Assembly: GCA_965217095.1 (NCBI GenBank)
Contig: OZ244235.1
Location: 1 to 64,000, forward strand
DNA from: CAYNZV01 sp965217095
GTDB taxonomy: Bacteria; Latescibacterota; UBA2968; UBA8231
Direction: 5' to 3'
DNA: 64,000 nucleotides
Made by a program: the position numbers and the translations under genes. Every line of letters starts with the position of its first letter. The stretch's first letter is position 1. Of the stretch, positions 16,634-25,774 are shown piece after piece. Below the pieces are notes generated by a model. That model did no database searches, had not been told where the DNA came from, and worked only from the letters and a program-made list of their open reading frames with translations.

Positions 16634-17953
16634 TTGGCGGACGAAAATATCGATGTCTACGAACGCATCCTGGCGCTATTCCAGCATCTGGATATCACCA
16701 GAGCACACGTAGCGTCACATCAGTGGCCGGGCGATTGGCAGGGGTTGGCGAGTGAGCGAACGGATTTGCTGGCTTCCTTGACTCTTGCCGGCGGCTTGCC
16801 TCCAGACACCGCCCCATTGGAGGCTCTTTCCGTTCCGTTGTTCGTATTCTGCGGCGATGCTGGATCTTCCGAGAAGGACATCAGAAAAGCAACGGCGGCC
16901 TGTTCCGATGCGCGTTTGCTTCTTCTCACCGGGTACTCTAAAGAACTATGGGACGACATCGTCGCGGATCGCACGAACGAAGTCGCCCCTGCGTTCGAGG
17001 CATTTCTCGAGCGCGCCAATCAACAAGGCGCCGTTCCAAACGCCACGTGCAAAGAAGGAGAAGGCACCTGCGCCGGCATCAGATATCAGGTTCGCGGTTC
17101 GGGTCCGGCGTTGGTGCTGTTTCCCTTGGGTCTGGCAAAGTCCCAGTGGGAGCCGTTGCTGGAAAGGCTGAGCGCGCGCTACTGCACCATCACCGTGCAA
17201 GGTCCGCATCTCGGGCCCGCCGCCGTTCTGGAAGGGCGCGCGAAAACCAGCGGTTATCTGGATGTGGTCGGCAAGCTCGCCGACAGGGCCCAGCTGGAGC
17301 CGGGCAATCAGGTGTTGGAAGTGGGATGCGGCACCGGCGCTATCACTCGGTGGCTCGCCGCGTCCCGGCCGAACTGTTCCTTTACCGGAATAGATGTGAA
17401 TACGTATCTGCTTGCCGAAGCCACGGCGCTGGCGACAGCGAACAGCACCATCCAATTCAAGGAAGGGAACGCAGAATCACTGCCGTTTTCCGAGGCGAGT
17501 TTCGATGTCGCGCTCTCATTCACCGTGCTTGAGGAATTGGACGTGGACCGCGCACTGGCCGAAATGGTCCGGGTCATGAGGCCAGGCGGCCGAGTCGGGG
17601 TTTTGGTGCGCTCGGTGGATATGCATGTTGTGGTCAACCTGCCGTTACGCCCCGAACTGCGGCAGAAGGTGGAAGCGCCGCCGCTATGGTGGGGCGGGGT
17701 AGGGGAAAAAGGATGCGCCGACCGCAGCTTATATCGGCGATTCTTGAAAGCAGGGCTTACGGATGTAGAGATGTTGCCCCAGCTGGCTACCTACACGGAT
17801 ACAGAGCGCCTGGAAGGACAGTATCCGCAGTTCGCCGCTTTGCTGGATCCGGAAGAGGTCGACGAGTGGTGGCAGGCGGTAAAGCTGGCCAATGCCGAGG
17901 GAACGGCGTTCATCTCACAGCCGTTTCACAGCGCCGTGGGTATAAAGACGTAA
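16634..17953 (+). CDS. Alpha/beta-hydrolase-like plus SAM methyltransferase fusion
   Basis: A 439-residue frame from TTG 16634. Residues 1-125 look like the C-terminal part of an alpha/beta hydrolase but the nucleophile elbow is degenerate (HVASHQWPGD). Residues 145-190 look like a hydrolase N-terminus (GSGPALVLFPLGL). Residues 200-439 are a class I methyltransferase with motif I VLEVGCGTGAI, GIDVNTYLL and FDVALSFTVLEEL. The layout matches known hydrolase-methyltransferase fusions, with the 5' end degraded (a stop lies just upstream). The methylation substrate is unknown. Confidence 0.7.
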   Translation: MADENIDVYERILALFQHLDITRAHVASHQWPGDWQGLASERTDLLASLTLAGGLPPDTAPLEALSVPLFVFCGDAGSSEKDIRKATAACSDARLLLLTGYSKELWDDIVADRTNEVAPAFEAFLERANQQGAVPNATCKEGEGTCAGIRYQVRGSGPALVLFPLGLAKSQWEPLLERLSARYCTITVQGPHLGPAAVLEGRAKTSGYLDVVGKLADRAQLEPGNQVLEVGCGTGAITRWLAASRPNCSFTGIDVNTYLLAEATALATANSTIQFKEGNAESLPFSEASFDVALSFTVLEELDVDRALAEMVRVMRPGGRVGVLVRSVDMHVVVNLPLRPELRQKVEAPPLWWGGVGEKGCADRSLYRRFLKAGLTDVEMLPQLATYTDTERLEGQYPQFAALLDPEEVDEWWQAVKLANAEGTAFISQPFHSAVGIKT

Positions 17954-18080
17954 CACCAACGGTCGTCTGGACTGGTACGGAGATCGGCTGCAGAGCCCCA
18001 TCAAGGAACCACCTGCGGCCGGTTGCTGGCGCACCAAGATATTCCTTGACGGTCGCCAGCACCGTCACGTACTTCAAGAC

Positions 18081-18422
18081 ATGAGCCCAAACCAAGACAT
18101 GGCTGCGGTAACATCTGAGCTCGACGAGATCGTCGCCAAAATTATTGAAGAGGGCAACCCACTGAAGGTCGTGCTATTCGGTTCGCGGGCCCGCGGCGAC
18201 CACCGTCCGGACAGCGACATCGATCTACTGATTGTGGAGCAATCCTCTTTGCCGCGCTACAAACGTTCGGCACGTTATTACGTAGCCACCATGGGCTTGT
18301 TTCCGTCCCGCGAAATCGTAGTCTGGACCCCGGGCGAAATACGCGAATGGGAGCAGGTACCGAATCACTTCGTTACTGCTGCCATCAGGGAAGGCAGGGT
18401 GTTGTATGAAAGGCCCAGCTGA
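18081..18422 (+). CDS. Minimal nucleotidyltransferase (MNT)
   Basis: A 113-residue MNT-family protein: GSRARGDHRPDSDIDLLI holds the G-S motif and the aspartates D46 and D48 that bind metal. It overlaps the HEPN gene by 17 bases, the usual arrangement of the two-gene MNT-HEPN toxin-antitoxin family, where MNT can AMPylate and neutralise the HEPN RNase. Start ATG 18081 has no strong ribosome-binding site. Intact, but its partner is frameshifted. Confidence 0.85.
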   Translation: MSPNQDMAAVTSELDEIVAKIIEEGNPLKVVLFGSRARGDHRPDSDIDLLIVEQSSLPRYKRSARYYVATMGLFPSREIVVWTPGEIREWEQVPNHFVTAAIREGRVLYERPS

Positions 18423-18794
18423 TCTGGCGTGGGCATGGCTGCAGAAAGCGGACAGCGATATCGCGACGGCATTTCAGGTCGTCGCTGGCGACGGGCCGTA
18501 TGACACCGCCTGTTTCCACGCCCAGCAGGCGATCGAGAAGTCGCTGAAGGCCGTTCTCGCTTACTACGGCGAGGACATACCCGCACGCACAATCTGGAGG
18601 ATCTCGCATCGGCCGTTGTAACCCTGGTGGATTCGATCAAGCTTGACCCCACAACACTCGGCGGTATTACCACCTACGCCGTCGAGTTGCGGTACGACCC
18701 GAGTTTCTGGCCGGATCGAGAGACCGCATTGACAGCCCTCGAAGTTGCTCGGAATGTTCGCGAACTCGTTGCGACCGTGTTGCCGAGTACTTGA
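18406..18794 (+). pseudogene. HEPN-domain protein, frameshifted
   Basis: From ATG 18406: LAWAWLQKADSDIATAF and CFHAQQAIEKSLKAVLAYYG are the two main HEPN helices. At GACATACCCGCA (near 18581) one C is missing; restoring it gives the HEPN turn P-R-T-H-N-L-E-D-L and continues in frame to a TGA at 18792-18794, about 130 residues. As read, the product ends at 71 residues in an altered tail, which should inactivate a HEPN RNase. Confidence 0.75.
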
Positions 18795-18870
18795 GCTGTT
18801 TCCACGATTAAAGACCTGGTTCACAGATTCCTGCAAACCTCTCCGCATCTTTGGGAGGAGTTGGCGCTAG

Positions 18871-20499
18871 CCTGAATTATTCATAAAAATGCGGTGAGCC
18901 TCTGTACAACTGGTTGTTTTGCCCTACGTTAGGGTTACCCACAAACAACAACCAATCAAGAGGGCCACCGCAGATGGAAACTTCGCAGATCGCGCTATCG
19001 TTTGCAAACATCTCGGGCAAAAAGATCGAAGCTGATTTTGACGGTGGCATGACCACCAGTGATGGGGGCGCCCTGCTTCTGCGACAAGCGGAAGCCCGCA
19101 CCGGGATCGTCGACCGAATCGTGGCGGCGATGTCGGATCGTCGACATCAAAGCTATATCGACCATACGTATACTGACCTCATCCGGCAGCGCGTATTCCA
19201 GATCGCCTGTGGCTACGAGGACGCCAATGACAGTGACGACCTGCGTTGCGATCCGGGTCTGAAAACCGCGTGCGACCGTCTGCCTCTGACGGGAGACGAT
19301 TTGGCCAGTCAACCAACCATGTCTCGTTTGGAAAACAGTGTCAGCCGCTCGGATCTGTATCGCATCGGGCTCGCTTTGCTGGAAATATTCATCGAGTCTT
19401 ACGACCAGCCGCCCAAGAAGCTCACCATCGACGACACGGACGATCCGGCACACGGCGCCCAGCAACTCACGTTGTTCCATGCCTACTATGACGAGTATTG
19501 CTACCTTCCGGTCCATCTCTACGAAGGGGAGTCGGGCAAATTGATCACGACGCTGCTGCGACCCGGTCGTAGAATGCGAGGCCGAGAGGCGGTAGCCATC
19601 CTCAAACGCGTGTTGGATCATTTGATCATGGTGTGGCCGAAGACGAAGATCACCTTACGAGGCGACTCACACTTCAGCACCCCTGAGGTGCACGACCTGT
19701 GCGACGGATACGGTATTGATTTCATTCTGGGACAGGCGATCAACAACAAGCTCAAGGCACTCGGCGAACCGCTGATGGAGCTGGTGGCGGCGCTGGCCGA
19801 GCAGAGCGATGAACCGGTGCGGCTTTTTGACCGCTTCGAGTATCAGGCCAAGAGCTGGCCCCGACCGCGCCAGATTATCTACAAGGCCGAGATCACACAA
19901 GGCAAAGCCAACCCGCGCTTCGTGGTGACCAATATCCGCAACCGCACTCCCGAGTTTCTGTATGAGGAGATCTACTGCGCTCGTGGGCGGTCGGAAGGCT
20001 TCATCAAGAATCACAAGACCTACCTGCAGTCCGACCGCACCTCCTGCCACCGCTTCTCGGCCAACCAATTTCGCCTCTTCCTGCACAGCGCGGCCTACGT
20101 GCTGCTGCACACGATCCAACAGATTGGCATGCGCGGCACCCAATGGACGATGTCCAACTTTAACACGATCCAACTCCGGGTGCTCAAAATCGGCGCCCGC
20201 GTGCGGGAGCAAGCCACCAAGGTCCGTTTTCACTTTCCGACGTCATACCCGCTCAAGGATCTGATGCGCACCGTCGTCCTCAACCTCGACACCTCATGAT
20301 GCTTTGCGATGTCCCACTACATCCACGCACACGATCCACCAAGGGACCCGACTGTCCCAATGACATCCAAAAGAGGCTCAGATCTCCCAGACAACACCTC
20401 GACGACCGACAGCACTCGATCAACCCGCTACCAAAACGTCCAGCCATTGACCAGCGCACCGAATTCGTTCGCTTGGTGCGGATTCATGAATTATTCAGG
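18871..20499 (+). mobile_element. IS1380-family insertion sequence
   Basis: A 1.63-kb element. Ends are 17-bp inverted repeats CCTGAATWATTCATRAA (18871-18887 and 20483-20499, two mismatches). Flanks are CTAG on the left and TTAG on the right, a near-match to a 4-bp target duplication. One intact transposase. It lies between the MNT-HEPN pair and the 3' end of a 3-hydroxyacyl-CoA dehydrogenase gene that looks shortened. Confidence 0.85.
18974..20299 (+). CDS. IS1380-family transposase
   Basis: A 441-residue DDE transposase. TTSDGGALLLRQAE near the N-terminus is the family mark. Catalytic acids are in TIDDTDDPAHG, LRGDSHFSTPEV and the C-terminal GRSEGFIKNHKTYL. ATG 18974 follows a GAGGG site; an in-frame ATG 60 bases earlier overlaps the terminal region and is less likely. 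Intact. Confidence 0.92.
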   Translation: METSQIALSFANISGKKIEADFDGGMTTSDGGALLLRQAEARTGIVDRIVAAMSDRRHQSYIDHTYTDLIRQRVFQIACGYEDANDSDDLRCDPGLKTACDRLPLTGDDLASQPTMSRLENSVSRSDLYRIGLALLEIFIESYDQPPKKLTIDDTDDPAHGAQQLTLFHAYYDEYCYLPVHLYEGESGKLITTLLRPGRRMRGREAVAILKRVLDHLIMVWPKTKITLRGDSHFSTPEVHDLCDGYGIDFILGQAINNKLKALGEPLMELVAALAEQSDEPVRLFDRFEYQAKSWPRPRQIIYKAEITQGKANPRFVVTNIRNRTPEFLYEEIYCARGRSEGFIKNHKTYLQSDRTSCHRFSANQFRLFLHSAAYVLLHTIQQIGMRGTQWTMSNFNTIQLRVLKIGARVREQATKVRFHFPTSYPLKDLMRTVVLNLDTS

Positions 20500-20530
20500 T
20501 TAGATGATGTGACCTCGGGCCGAACCTATA

Positions 20531-21301
20531 TCAATCTCCGTCGGGCCAGGTGTCGATCTCGATCAAGGCTCGGGCGATCTCGAGAATCTCGAAAATGCCT
20601 GCTACTGCCCAACGTCGACCTATGCTATTGCACAACGCCATGTCGACGTCCTGCGCCTCGACCACCCCATTCTCCACCAGCCAACACGCTTCCCGCAGCA
20701 ATGCCATCTGCAGCCGATTGAGCACAAAACCAGGCACTTCCTTGCGTATGACGATGGATCGCTTCCCGATCCCCTTGAGCAATTCGGTGATGGCCGTTAC
20801 GGTCTCTTCAGACGTCTGATCGGTGGGGACCACCTCCACCACCGGCACCAGATGGGGCGGATTGACATAATGCACCACCAGCGCCTTGTCGCGACGGCGA
20901 ATGTCGGCGGTGAAGCTGCTCGGCATGAAACTCGAAGTATTGCTCGCCAGGATGGTACGCTCGGGGCAGAGGTCGTCCAGGTCCCGGAAGATCTGTTGCT
21001 TCAACGCTAGATCCTCGTAGACGGACTCGACGACTACATCCGCCGCTTCCACTGCTTCCCCGAGTGCGGCGTATCCCTGAATTCTGACCAAAGCCGCTGC
21101 AGCTTGCTCCGCTGAGGTCTTCCCTACCCTCACAAGCTGATCCAAGCTGGCCTCAACGTTTTCGACGCCCCGTTGCACGCTCGCTGCCGAACGGGAGTAA
21201 AGCGCAACCTGGTAGCCACCGAGGGCGAACTCAAGGGCAAGCGCGTGCCCCATGAGGCCGGCGCCGAGCACGGTTATCTGCTTGATCTCATCAGGTTTCA
21301 T
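20531..21301 (-). CDS. 3-hydroxyacyl-CoA dehydrogenase family protein
   Basis: NAD-dependent oxidation of 3-hydroxyacyl-CoA or related hydroxyacids. The Rossmann motif is VLGAGLMGHALALEF, then ASNTSSFMPS and HYVNPPHLVPVVEVV (the active-site H-x-N-P-P), and GFVLNRLQMALLREA. ATG 21301 was chosen because MKPDEIKQ directly precedes the Rossmann strand and AAGGAG lies upstream; the frame stays open further 5'. The C-terminal domain stops about 30-50 residues short of relatives, 31 bases from the IS1380 end. Confidence 0.82.
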   Translation of the reverse strand: MKPDEIKQITVLGAGLMGHALALEFALGGYQVALYSRSAASVQRGVENVEASLDQLVRVGKTSAEQAAAALVRIQGYAALGEAVEAADVVVESVYEDLALKQQIFRDLDDLCPERTILASNTSSFMPSSFTADIRRRDKALVVHYVNPPHLVPVVEVVPTDQTSEETVTAITELLKGIGKRSIVIRKEVPGFVLNRLQMALLREACWLVENGVVEAQDVDMALCNSIGRRWAVAGIFEILEIARALIEIDTWPDGD

Positions 21302-21342
21302 CGAGCCATCCACTCCTTCGAAATCGACGCGGCGCGACCGGG

Positions 21343-22275
21343 CTACCCCGACCCGGCACCCAGGGTCATCTGCTCTATTTGCTTGTTCCCCTTTATCCGC
21401 TCCCATAGAAGCGAAAAAAGATCGTTGGGCGAAAAATCGGGCGAGCGCCGGTGAAAATCGGTGACCTTGTTCGGATCATCCTGGTCCCTTAGCAAGCGGA
21501 AGGAAAACACATAGCTTCCGGCTGGGGTCAGCCAACTGTCCGAGCGCCCGAAACGCAGATCGTTGAAATCGAGCTCACCGTCTTCTGTTGTAATCGTGTA
21601 GTAACCGCGCGAGAACCAAAGCAGCGTCTTCACCGGCGTTTCCTCGAGCATCGTGCCGATGAGCTCCTGATTTTTTTCGATGCGGCGAAATTGAATGTCG
21701 GCGCCGTGGTCGAACAAGGAGCGAAGACCGATCCACATATGGTCTCCGTTGTCCGCAATACCCATCCACAAGAGATTGTTGAGAGGCGTCGGCGTGGCGA
21801 AGAGACGGTCATAGGCAAGTTGCTGATCGCCTAACGCAGCGGCAAAGGCCGATTTTACGTGCGATTGACTAGCCACGCCCAGCATGAGGTAGACCGTGCT
21901 CAACCCGAGACCTACCCGATTGATCAAACGTCGTTTTGGGGAGCTGGGGTCGAAGAAAAGCGCTATAAGCAATCCCACGGATAATGGCATTGTGTAGAGC
22001 GGGTCGATGATGAAAATAGTGGAAAAGGCCACCGGGTAGGTGCTAAACGGACTGAACAGTTGCGTTCCGTACATGGTAAAACAATCGAGCAGAGCGTGCG
22101 TGAAAAAGCCAAGGAAAGCCAGCAAGCTCCAATCTTTCCAGGTTGCACCCGTCTGTCGGTGAAGTGCAAATAGGAGTCTCCCCACTCCGACGCCCACCAC
22201 AACGGCAAAAACGACCGAGTGTGTGATGCCGCGATGGATGCCAAGCTGCGCCGTTTGCGACACGAACGGCACCAC
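21343..22275 (-). CDS. Membrane metal-dependent hydrolase (DUF457/YdjM-like)
   Basis: A multi-pass membrane protein: HRGITHSVVFAVVVG holds the H-R-x-x-T-H-S signature of the DUF457/YdjM family; several hydrophobic helices follow in the N-terminal 150 residues, then a soluble C-terminal half. The family N-terminus (IDTVTQVALGAAVGE) is encoded in frame upstream to about 22401 but no ATG, GTG or TTG lies there before a TGA, so the true start is either an ATC at 22399-22401 or lost to a mutation. GTG 22275 is only the first formal start. Confidence 0.7.
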   Translation of the reverse strand: MVPFVSQTAQLGIHRGITHSVVFAVVVGVGVGRLLFALHRQTGATWKDWSLLAFLGFFTHALLDCFTMYGTQLFSPFSTYPVAFSTIFIIDPLYTMPLSVGLLIALFFDPSSPKRRLINRVGLGLSTVYLMLGVASQSHVKSAFAAALGDQQLAYDRLFATPTPLNNLLWMGIADNGDHMWIGLRSLFDHGADIQFRRIEKNQELIGTMLEETPVKTLLWFSRGYYTITTEDGELDFNDLRFGRSDSWLTPAGSYVFSFRLLRDQDDPNKVTDFHRRSPDFSPNDLFSLLWERIKGNKQIEQMTLGAGSG

Positions 22276-22542
22276 CAGTACATCCAGGTCCGGAATGGTT
22301 CCGGCGACGGCACCCCAGATGGCGGCCTTTCTGCCAACTTTGCGGCCGAGGACGGCTTCCCCAACTGCCGCCCCAAGGGCGACTTGGGTTACGGTATCGA
22401 TGGGACGATCTCCAGTGCCAACTAGAAGAAGAAGGCTGTTGCGCGGCTCTCAAGATACACAATCGTCGCGGACAATTCAGGTGTGGGTAGGAGCTGAGAA
22501 GAGTGGGAACGAGGAGCTACCGACTCGCGGGGATCTTATCCG

Positions 22543-22860
22543 TCACCTGTTGTCGGTCAGCTGGATGTGCTCTGCCTGGCACCACCCTGTGCTGGACGAA
22601 TCGATCCGAATCCGGTACCACGTCTCCGTTTTCGACTCACCGCGGTTGCCGGCATCCATGCGGAACTTGGCCATCACCTTGATGACGGCACCTGGCTCCA
22701 GATGCGTGTTGACCAACGAATGCCGTCCCGGCTGCTGGAGCACAGGGACATCCTTTTGACCTATCACCTTTGCGGCGCGCTCGGGATCGTACTCCTCGAT
22801 ACCGTTGTCGCAACCGAGGATGAACAGACTCGAGAGAAAAGAGAGCAGTAGCTGGGCCAT
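22543..22860 (-). CDS. SH3-type lipoprotein
   Basis: A 105-residue predicted lipoprotein. Starting at ATG 22860 gives a signal peptide with lipobox LFILGC, so the mature protein is lipid-anchored. The rest resembles a bacterial SH3 domain (KDVPVLQQPG...PGAVIKVMAKF...TWYRIR..SSSTGWC), usually a wall- or peptide-binding module. An upstream extension of 30 residues is open but would bury the signal peptide. Ribosome-binding site weak. Confidence 0.6.
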   Translation of the reverse strand: MAQLLLSFLSSLFILGCDNGIEEYDPERAAKVIGQKDVPVLQQPGRHSLVNTHLEPGAVIKVMAKFRMDAGNRGESKTETWYRIRIDSSSTGWCQAEHIQLTDNR

Positions 22861-23062
22861 ATACACTAATGCATTGACCCCTGTGAACAATGTCAAGAAT
22901 TCCCATTGCGCCCCTACGACAGTTGTGGGGTGCGTCTCGCCGTAGCGCATGCGTGGCGCAGTACGGAGATACTGTTGGAACTACCGGGTGCGCGATTACA
23001 ACTCTCGTGTTATTTTAACTGCAGTTTGCATCTCTCTTTATAATGTTGTATTAACGTTAAAC

Positions 23063-24136
23063 ATGGCCAAGCTATCACTGCCTGACGGAGCCAAGATTGT
23101 CGACGGTAGCATTCGGTTCCAGGCTACCGACGATCCCGATGAGACAATCAACCAGCTCCGCGGCAAACCTTTCAACGACGATGAATGCGAGGGCGTGCGG
23201 GAATTCCTCGTTGGCGATCTGTCACTGAAGGAAACCATAACAAAGTATCTCAGCCGGTTTCAGAACAAAGAAGAAACGACCCGTCTATTGGTTCGGGTCT
23301 GGATGCTGACCAAGTTCGGCGCGCGGTTCTCCACCGCGCTCGATCAATTGACCAAGAGCGTTGAGACGGAACACGAAGACGTCACCGTAGTTTTCATGAA
23401 GCTGTATCAGCAGCTGGAGGATTATCGAAAGCGTTCGACCGAGTTGAATGTTCGACGCCCGCCTGTGGTGGAGCGGATCCAACTGAACATCGAAGAGTCG
23501 GCGGGGCGCAGGGTGTATTCGTTCGACGTTGAATCTCAAGACAAACCCGTACAGCACGCCGCGACAGACGACCGCAAGGATTCTGTCCTGCGCCAGCATA
23601 TAGAGCACTTCAGGCGGATGACGGATGCGCCCTCACTGCGCAAGAGTGTCACGGCAATCGAGGAATTTCTGCTCGGACGAAAGTCACTGCAGAACTCAGT
23701 GACGTCGATGGCTGCCATGCCTTCCGGGTCTTCGCCAACGGCGATCGAAACCGCGGACGAGAGAGAAGTCAATGCGGTCTCCAGCTTAATGGCAGCGTGG
23801 GTGGCGGTAGCGTTCGATCTGACCTGGCGGGAGTTGAACGAGTACGTGAGATGGCTGTTGCGCCGGGGCGTGCCGCCGCTCGGGGAACTTTTCTATGGTC
23901 TGATCGAAAGATTCGCCAGCGTCGCTGACCTGGAAGAGGAGTACAAGCTGCACCATTCCACCATCGTTTCGCTAATGCAGTACGCGATGGTCCAGCTGCA
24001 GCCTACCGAAAGTGAAAAAGGCGACCTGTCAAGCATCGGTTGGAAGCTGTTTGACGGCGACTCCTTGCCGGTCGAGCAGCGACCGGAGGTTGCCGAAAAA
24101 TTGGTGCAGGCGCTTCAAGATTCGGACTCGTCTTAG
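23063..24136 (+). CDS. Unrecognised soluble protein
   Basis: A 357-residue protein from ATG 23063 (the frame is open back to 22949, but that part is not protein-like). Mostly charged, helix-forming, no membrane segment and no signal peptide. Residues 1-120 are conserved-looking (FNDDECEGVREFLVGDLSLK), followed by a polar linker and a second helical block from about 235. No family was recognised. It stands alone, with a pair of 19-bp repeats just downstream. Confidence 0.6.
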   Translation: MAKLSLPDGAKIVDGSIRFQATDDPDETINQLRGKPFNDDECEGVREFLVGDLSLKETITKYLSRFQNKEETTRLLVRVWMLTKFGARFSTALDQLTKSVETEHEDVTVVFMKLYQQLEDYRKRSTELNVRRPPVVERIQLNIEESAGRRVYSFDVESQDKPVQHAATDDRKDSVLRQHIEHFRRMTDAPSLRKSVTAIEEFLLGRKSLQNSVTSMAAMPSGSSPTAIETADEREVNAVSSLMAAWVAVAFDLTWRELNEYVRWLLRRGVPPLGELFYGLIERFASVADLEEEYKLHHSTIVSLMQYAMVQLQPTESEKGDLSSIGWKLFDGDSLPVEQRPEVAEKLVQALQDSDSS

Positions 24137-24158
24137 CACAGGAAACCAAGGTTCCCAC

Positions 24159-24231
24159 CTCGTCAACTCACCTAGAACCAGTTGCCGAATCGATCTCGAC
24201 GGCGCGAAACCGCTCGTCAACTCACCTAGAA
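24159..24231. repeat. Pair of 19-bp direct repeats
   Basis: CTCGTCAACTCACCTAGAA occurs exactly at 24159-24177 and 24213-24231, 54 bases start to start, between the stop of the unknown protein and the convergent M81 gene. A remnant of a small duplication or a regulatory repeat; no hairpin with a T-tract is formed. Confidence 0.7.
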
Positions 24232-24271
24232 TTCACACTCCCGCCGAGACCGGCGCGCCCTCTCCTCACGA

Positions 24272-25774
24272 CTAGGTGAGAATCATCGGCTCCAATCCCG
24301 GGGCATCGCTATCCGCGGGGAAGTAGGGGCGCTCCAGTTTCTTGAACTCCACGTGTTTGAGCGTTGCCGGTGTTGGTCCCGGCGTATCGAGAACAATCGC
24401 TCCTTGGGCGATTTTGCCGTAGGCCAGGCGATAGTTCATCGGGTTCTTGGCGACGATGAACTTGGCGGCTGCGGGATCGAGGTCGACAGCGCGAAACTGC
24501 TCGTCCGACCAGTCGTAGGTCGCGCGGCTCATGATGAGCACGTGGACAGCGCCGATCGAGAACACGACCGAAGGACCCATCTCGGCGTGAAGACCCTCCC
24601 ATTGCCCACCTGTGTAGGTGAAGTAACCTGCGCTCAATTGCTCAACCCGACCCTTGAAGGTGCGCGACTCTCCCCAACGCGGATCGAGTTTGTGCCCGAG
24701 TCGGATCTCCAATTCCGCACCTTCGCCAGCACCATGACCTTGGGCGGCCGCTTCCGGGTCGACCACCGGTACAAGGGAAAGCTCTTGCACGCCACAGTCA
24801 ACCAGCGCCGACAAGGTAGCGATGCTGTCGCCGGCAGCCCCACCGCCGCAGCAGTCGGCCGCCTCTACAAGAATGACCGGGCCGCCATCGATCTCGAGCC
24901 CTTCGCGGATGGCTACGTTGGGAAGCAGGATCTCCGGTTCCAGGTCATATCGGCGGTCCCAGTATCGGCGGGCAATATCTGCGGCCAGCTCCCGCGCCAG
25001 ATTGATATCGTCGTCGGTAATGACCAGGCCGCCACTGCCCATTTGCGCCACGTCCATGTACGGATGGATCAGGAAGAGGCTGGTGGACAACACCCGGTCC
25101 CTTTGCTCCAGACTCTTGGTGTAGTGCATCAGCTCGGCGAACGGATCATCGTCCTCGGTAGAGCCGTTGATGGCACTGGTTATTACAGGAACCTTCGCCA
25201 TCGCCATGGTGGGACGGCACTGCCCTCTCAACATTCGCAGAATCAGACGTGCAGTACGCTGGCCAGTACCATACTGGTCGTGATGCGGATAGGTTTCCCA
25301 ACCCAGCATCGCGTCGGCGTCTCGCACCATCGCAGCCGTGACATTGGCATGTAGATCCAAGCAGGTCCCGATGGGCGTATCCGGTCCCACGATCTCGCGT
25401 ACGGCGCAAATCATGTCCCCTTCTGGATCGTCGTTGCCTTCGGCGAGAGCCGACCCGTGGATCGGCATCAAAACGCCGTCTACCGGTAAGACCCTTCGAA
25501 GGCCGTCGACGAGCTCCTCGCGTAGTTGCTCGTAACAGGAGGCAACGATGGGTCCCCCGGCGCAAGCGGAGGCGTAGAGGACCGGTACGGGATCGGCCTC
25601 TTCCTTCCGTAGCGCGTCGAGCATGCCACCGACGACGCTGGTATCACAGTTGAGTAGTTGATCGCCGCGAAGCAGCTCGTTCTGCTCGTAGGTTTGCAGA
25701 TCGATGGGCAGCCCTCCGAGATGGTTGCACTCGGTGAGGATACCGCCAATGGCGATGCGAAGTCTCTCATTCAT
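24272..25774 (-). CDS. M81 family metallopeptidase (MlrC-like)
   Basis: A 500-residue MlrC/M81 protein, the family named from microcystin degradation but widely found with other substrates. Marks are RIAIGGILTECNHLGG at the start, MPIHGSALAEGNDDPEGD, CLDLHANVT, WETYPHHDQYGTG (metal ligands) and EAADCCGGGAAGDS. ATG 25774 overlaps the end of the HAD gene by eight bases, so translation is probably coupled; the open extension upstream runs inside the HAD gene and is rejected. Confidence 0.88.
   Translation of the reverse strand: MNERLRIAIGGILTECNHLGGLPIDLQTYEQNELLRGDQLLNCDTSVVGGMLDALRKEEADPVPVLYASACAGGPIVASCYEQLREELVDGLRRVLPVDGVLMPIHGSALAEGNDDPEGDMICAVREIVGPDTPIGTCLDLHANVTAAMVRDADAMLGWETYPHHDQYGTGQRTARLILRMLRGQCRPTMAMAKVPVITSAINGSTEDDDPFAELMHYTKSLEQRDRVLSTSLFLIHPYMDVAQMGSGGLVITDDDINLARELAADIARRYWDRRYDLEPEILLPNVAIREGLEIDGGPVILVEAADCCGGGAAGDSIATLSALVDCGVQELSLVPVVDPEAAAQGHGAGEGAELEIRLGHKLDPRWGESRTFKGRVEQLSAGYFTYTGGQWEGLHAEMGPSVVFSIGAVHVLIMSRATYDWSDEQFRAVDLDPAAAKFIVAKNPMNYRLAYGKIAQGAIVLDTPGPTPATLKHVEFKKLERPYFPADSDAPGLEPMILT

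Noticed and set aside
24353..25354. 333-codon plus-strand frame
   Set aside because: Antisense to the M81 gene; no start signal or recognisable motif.
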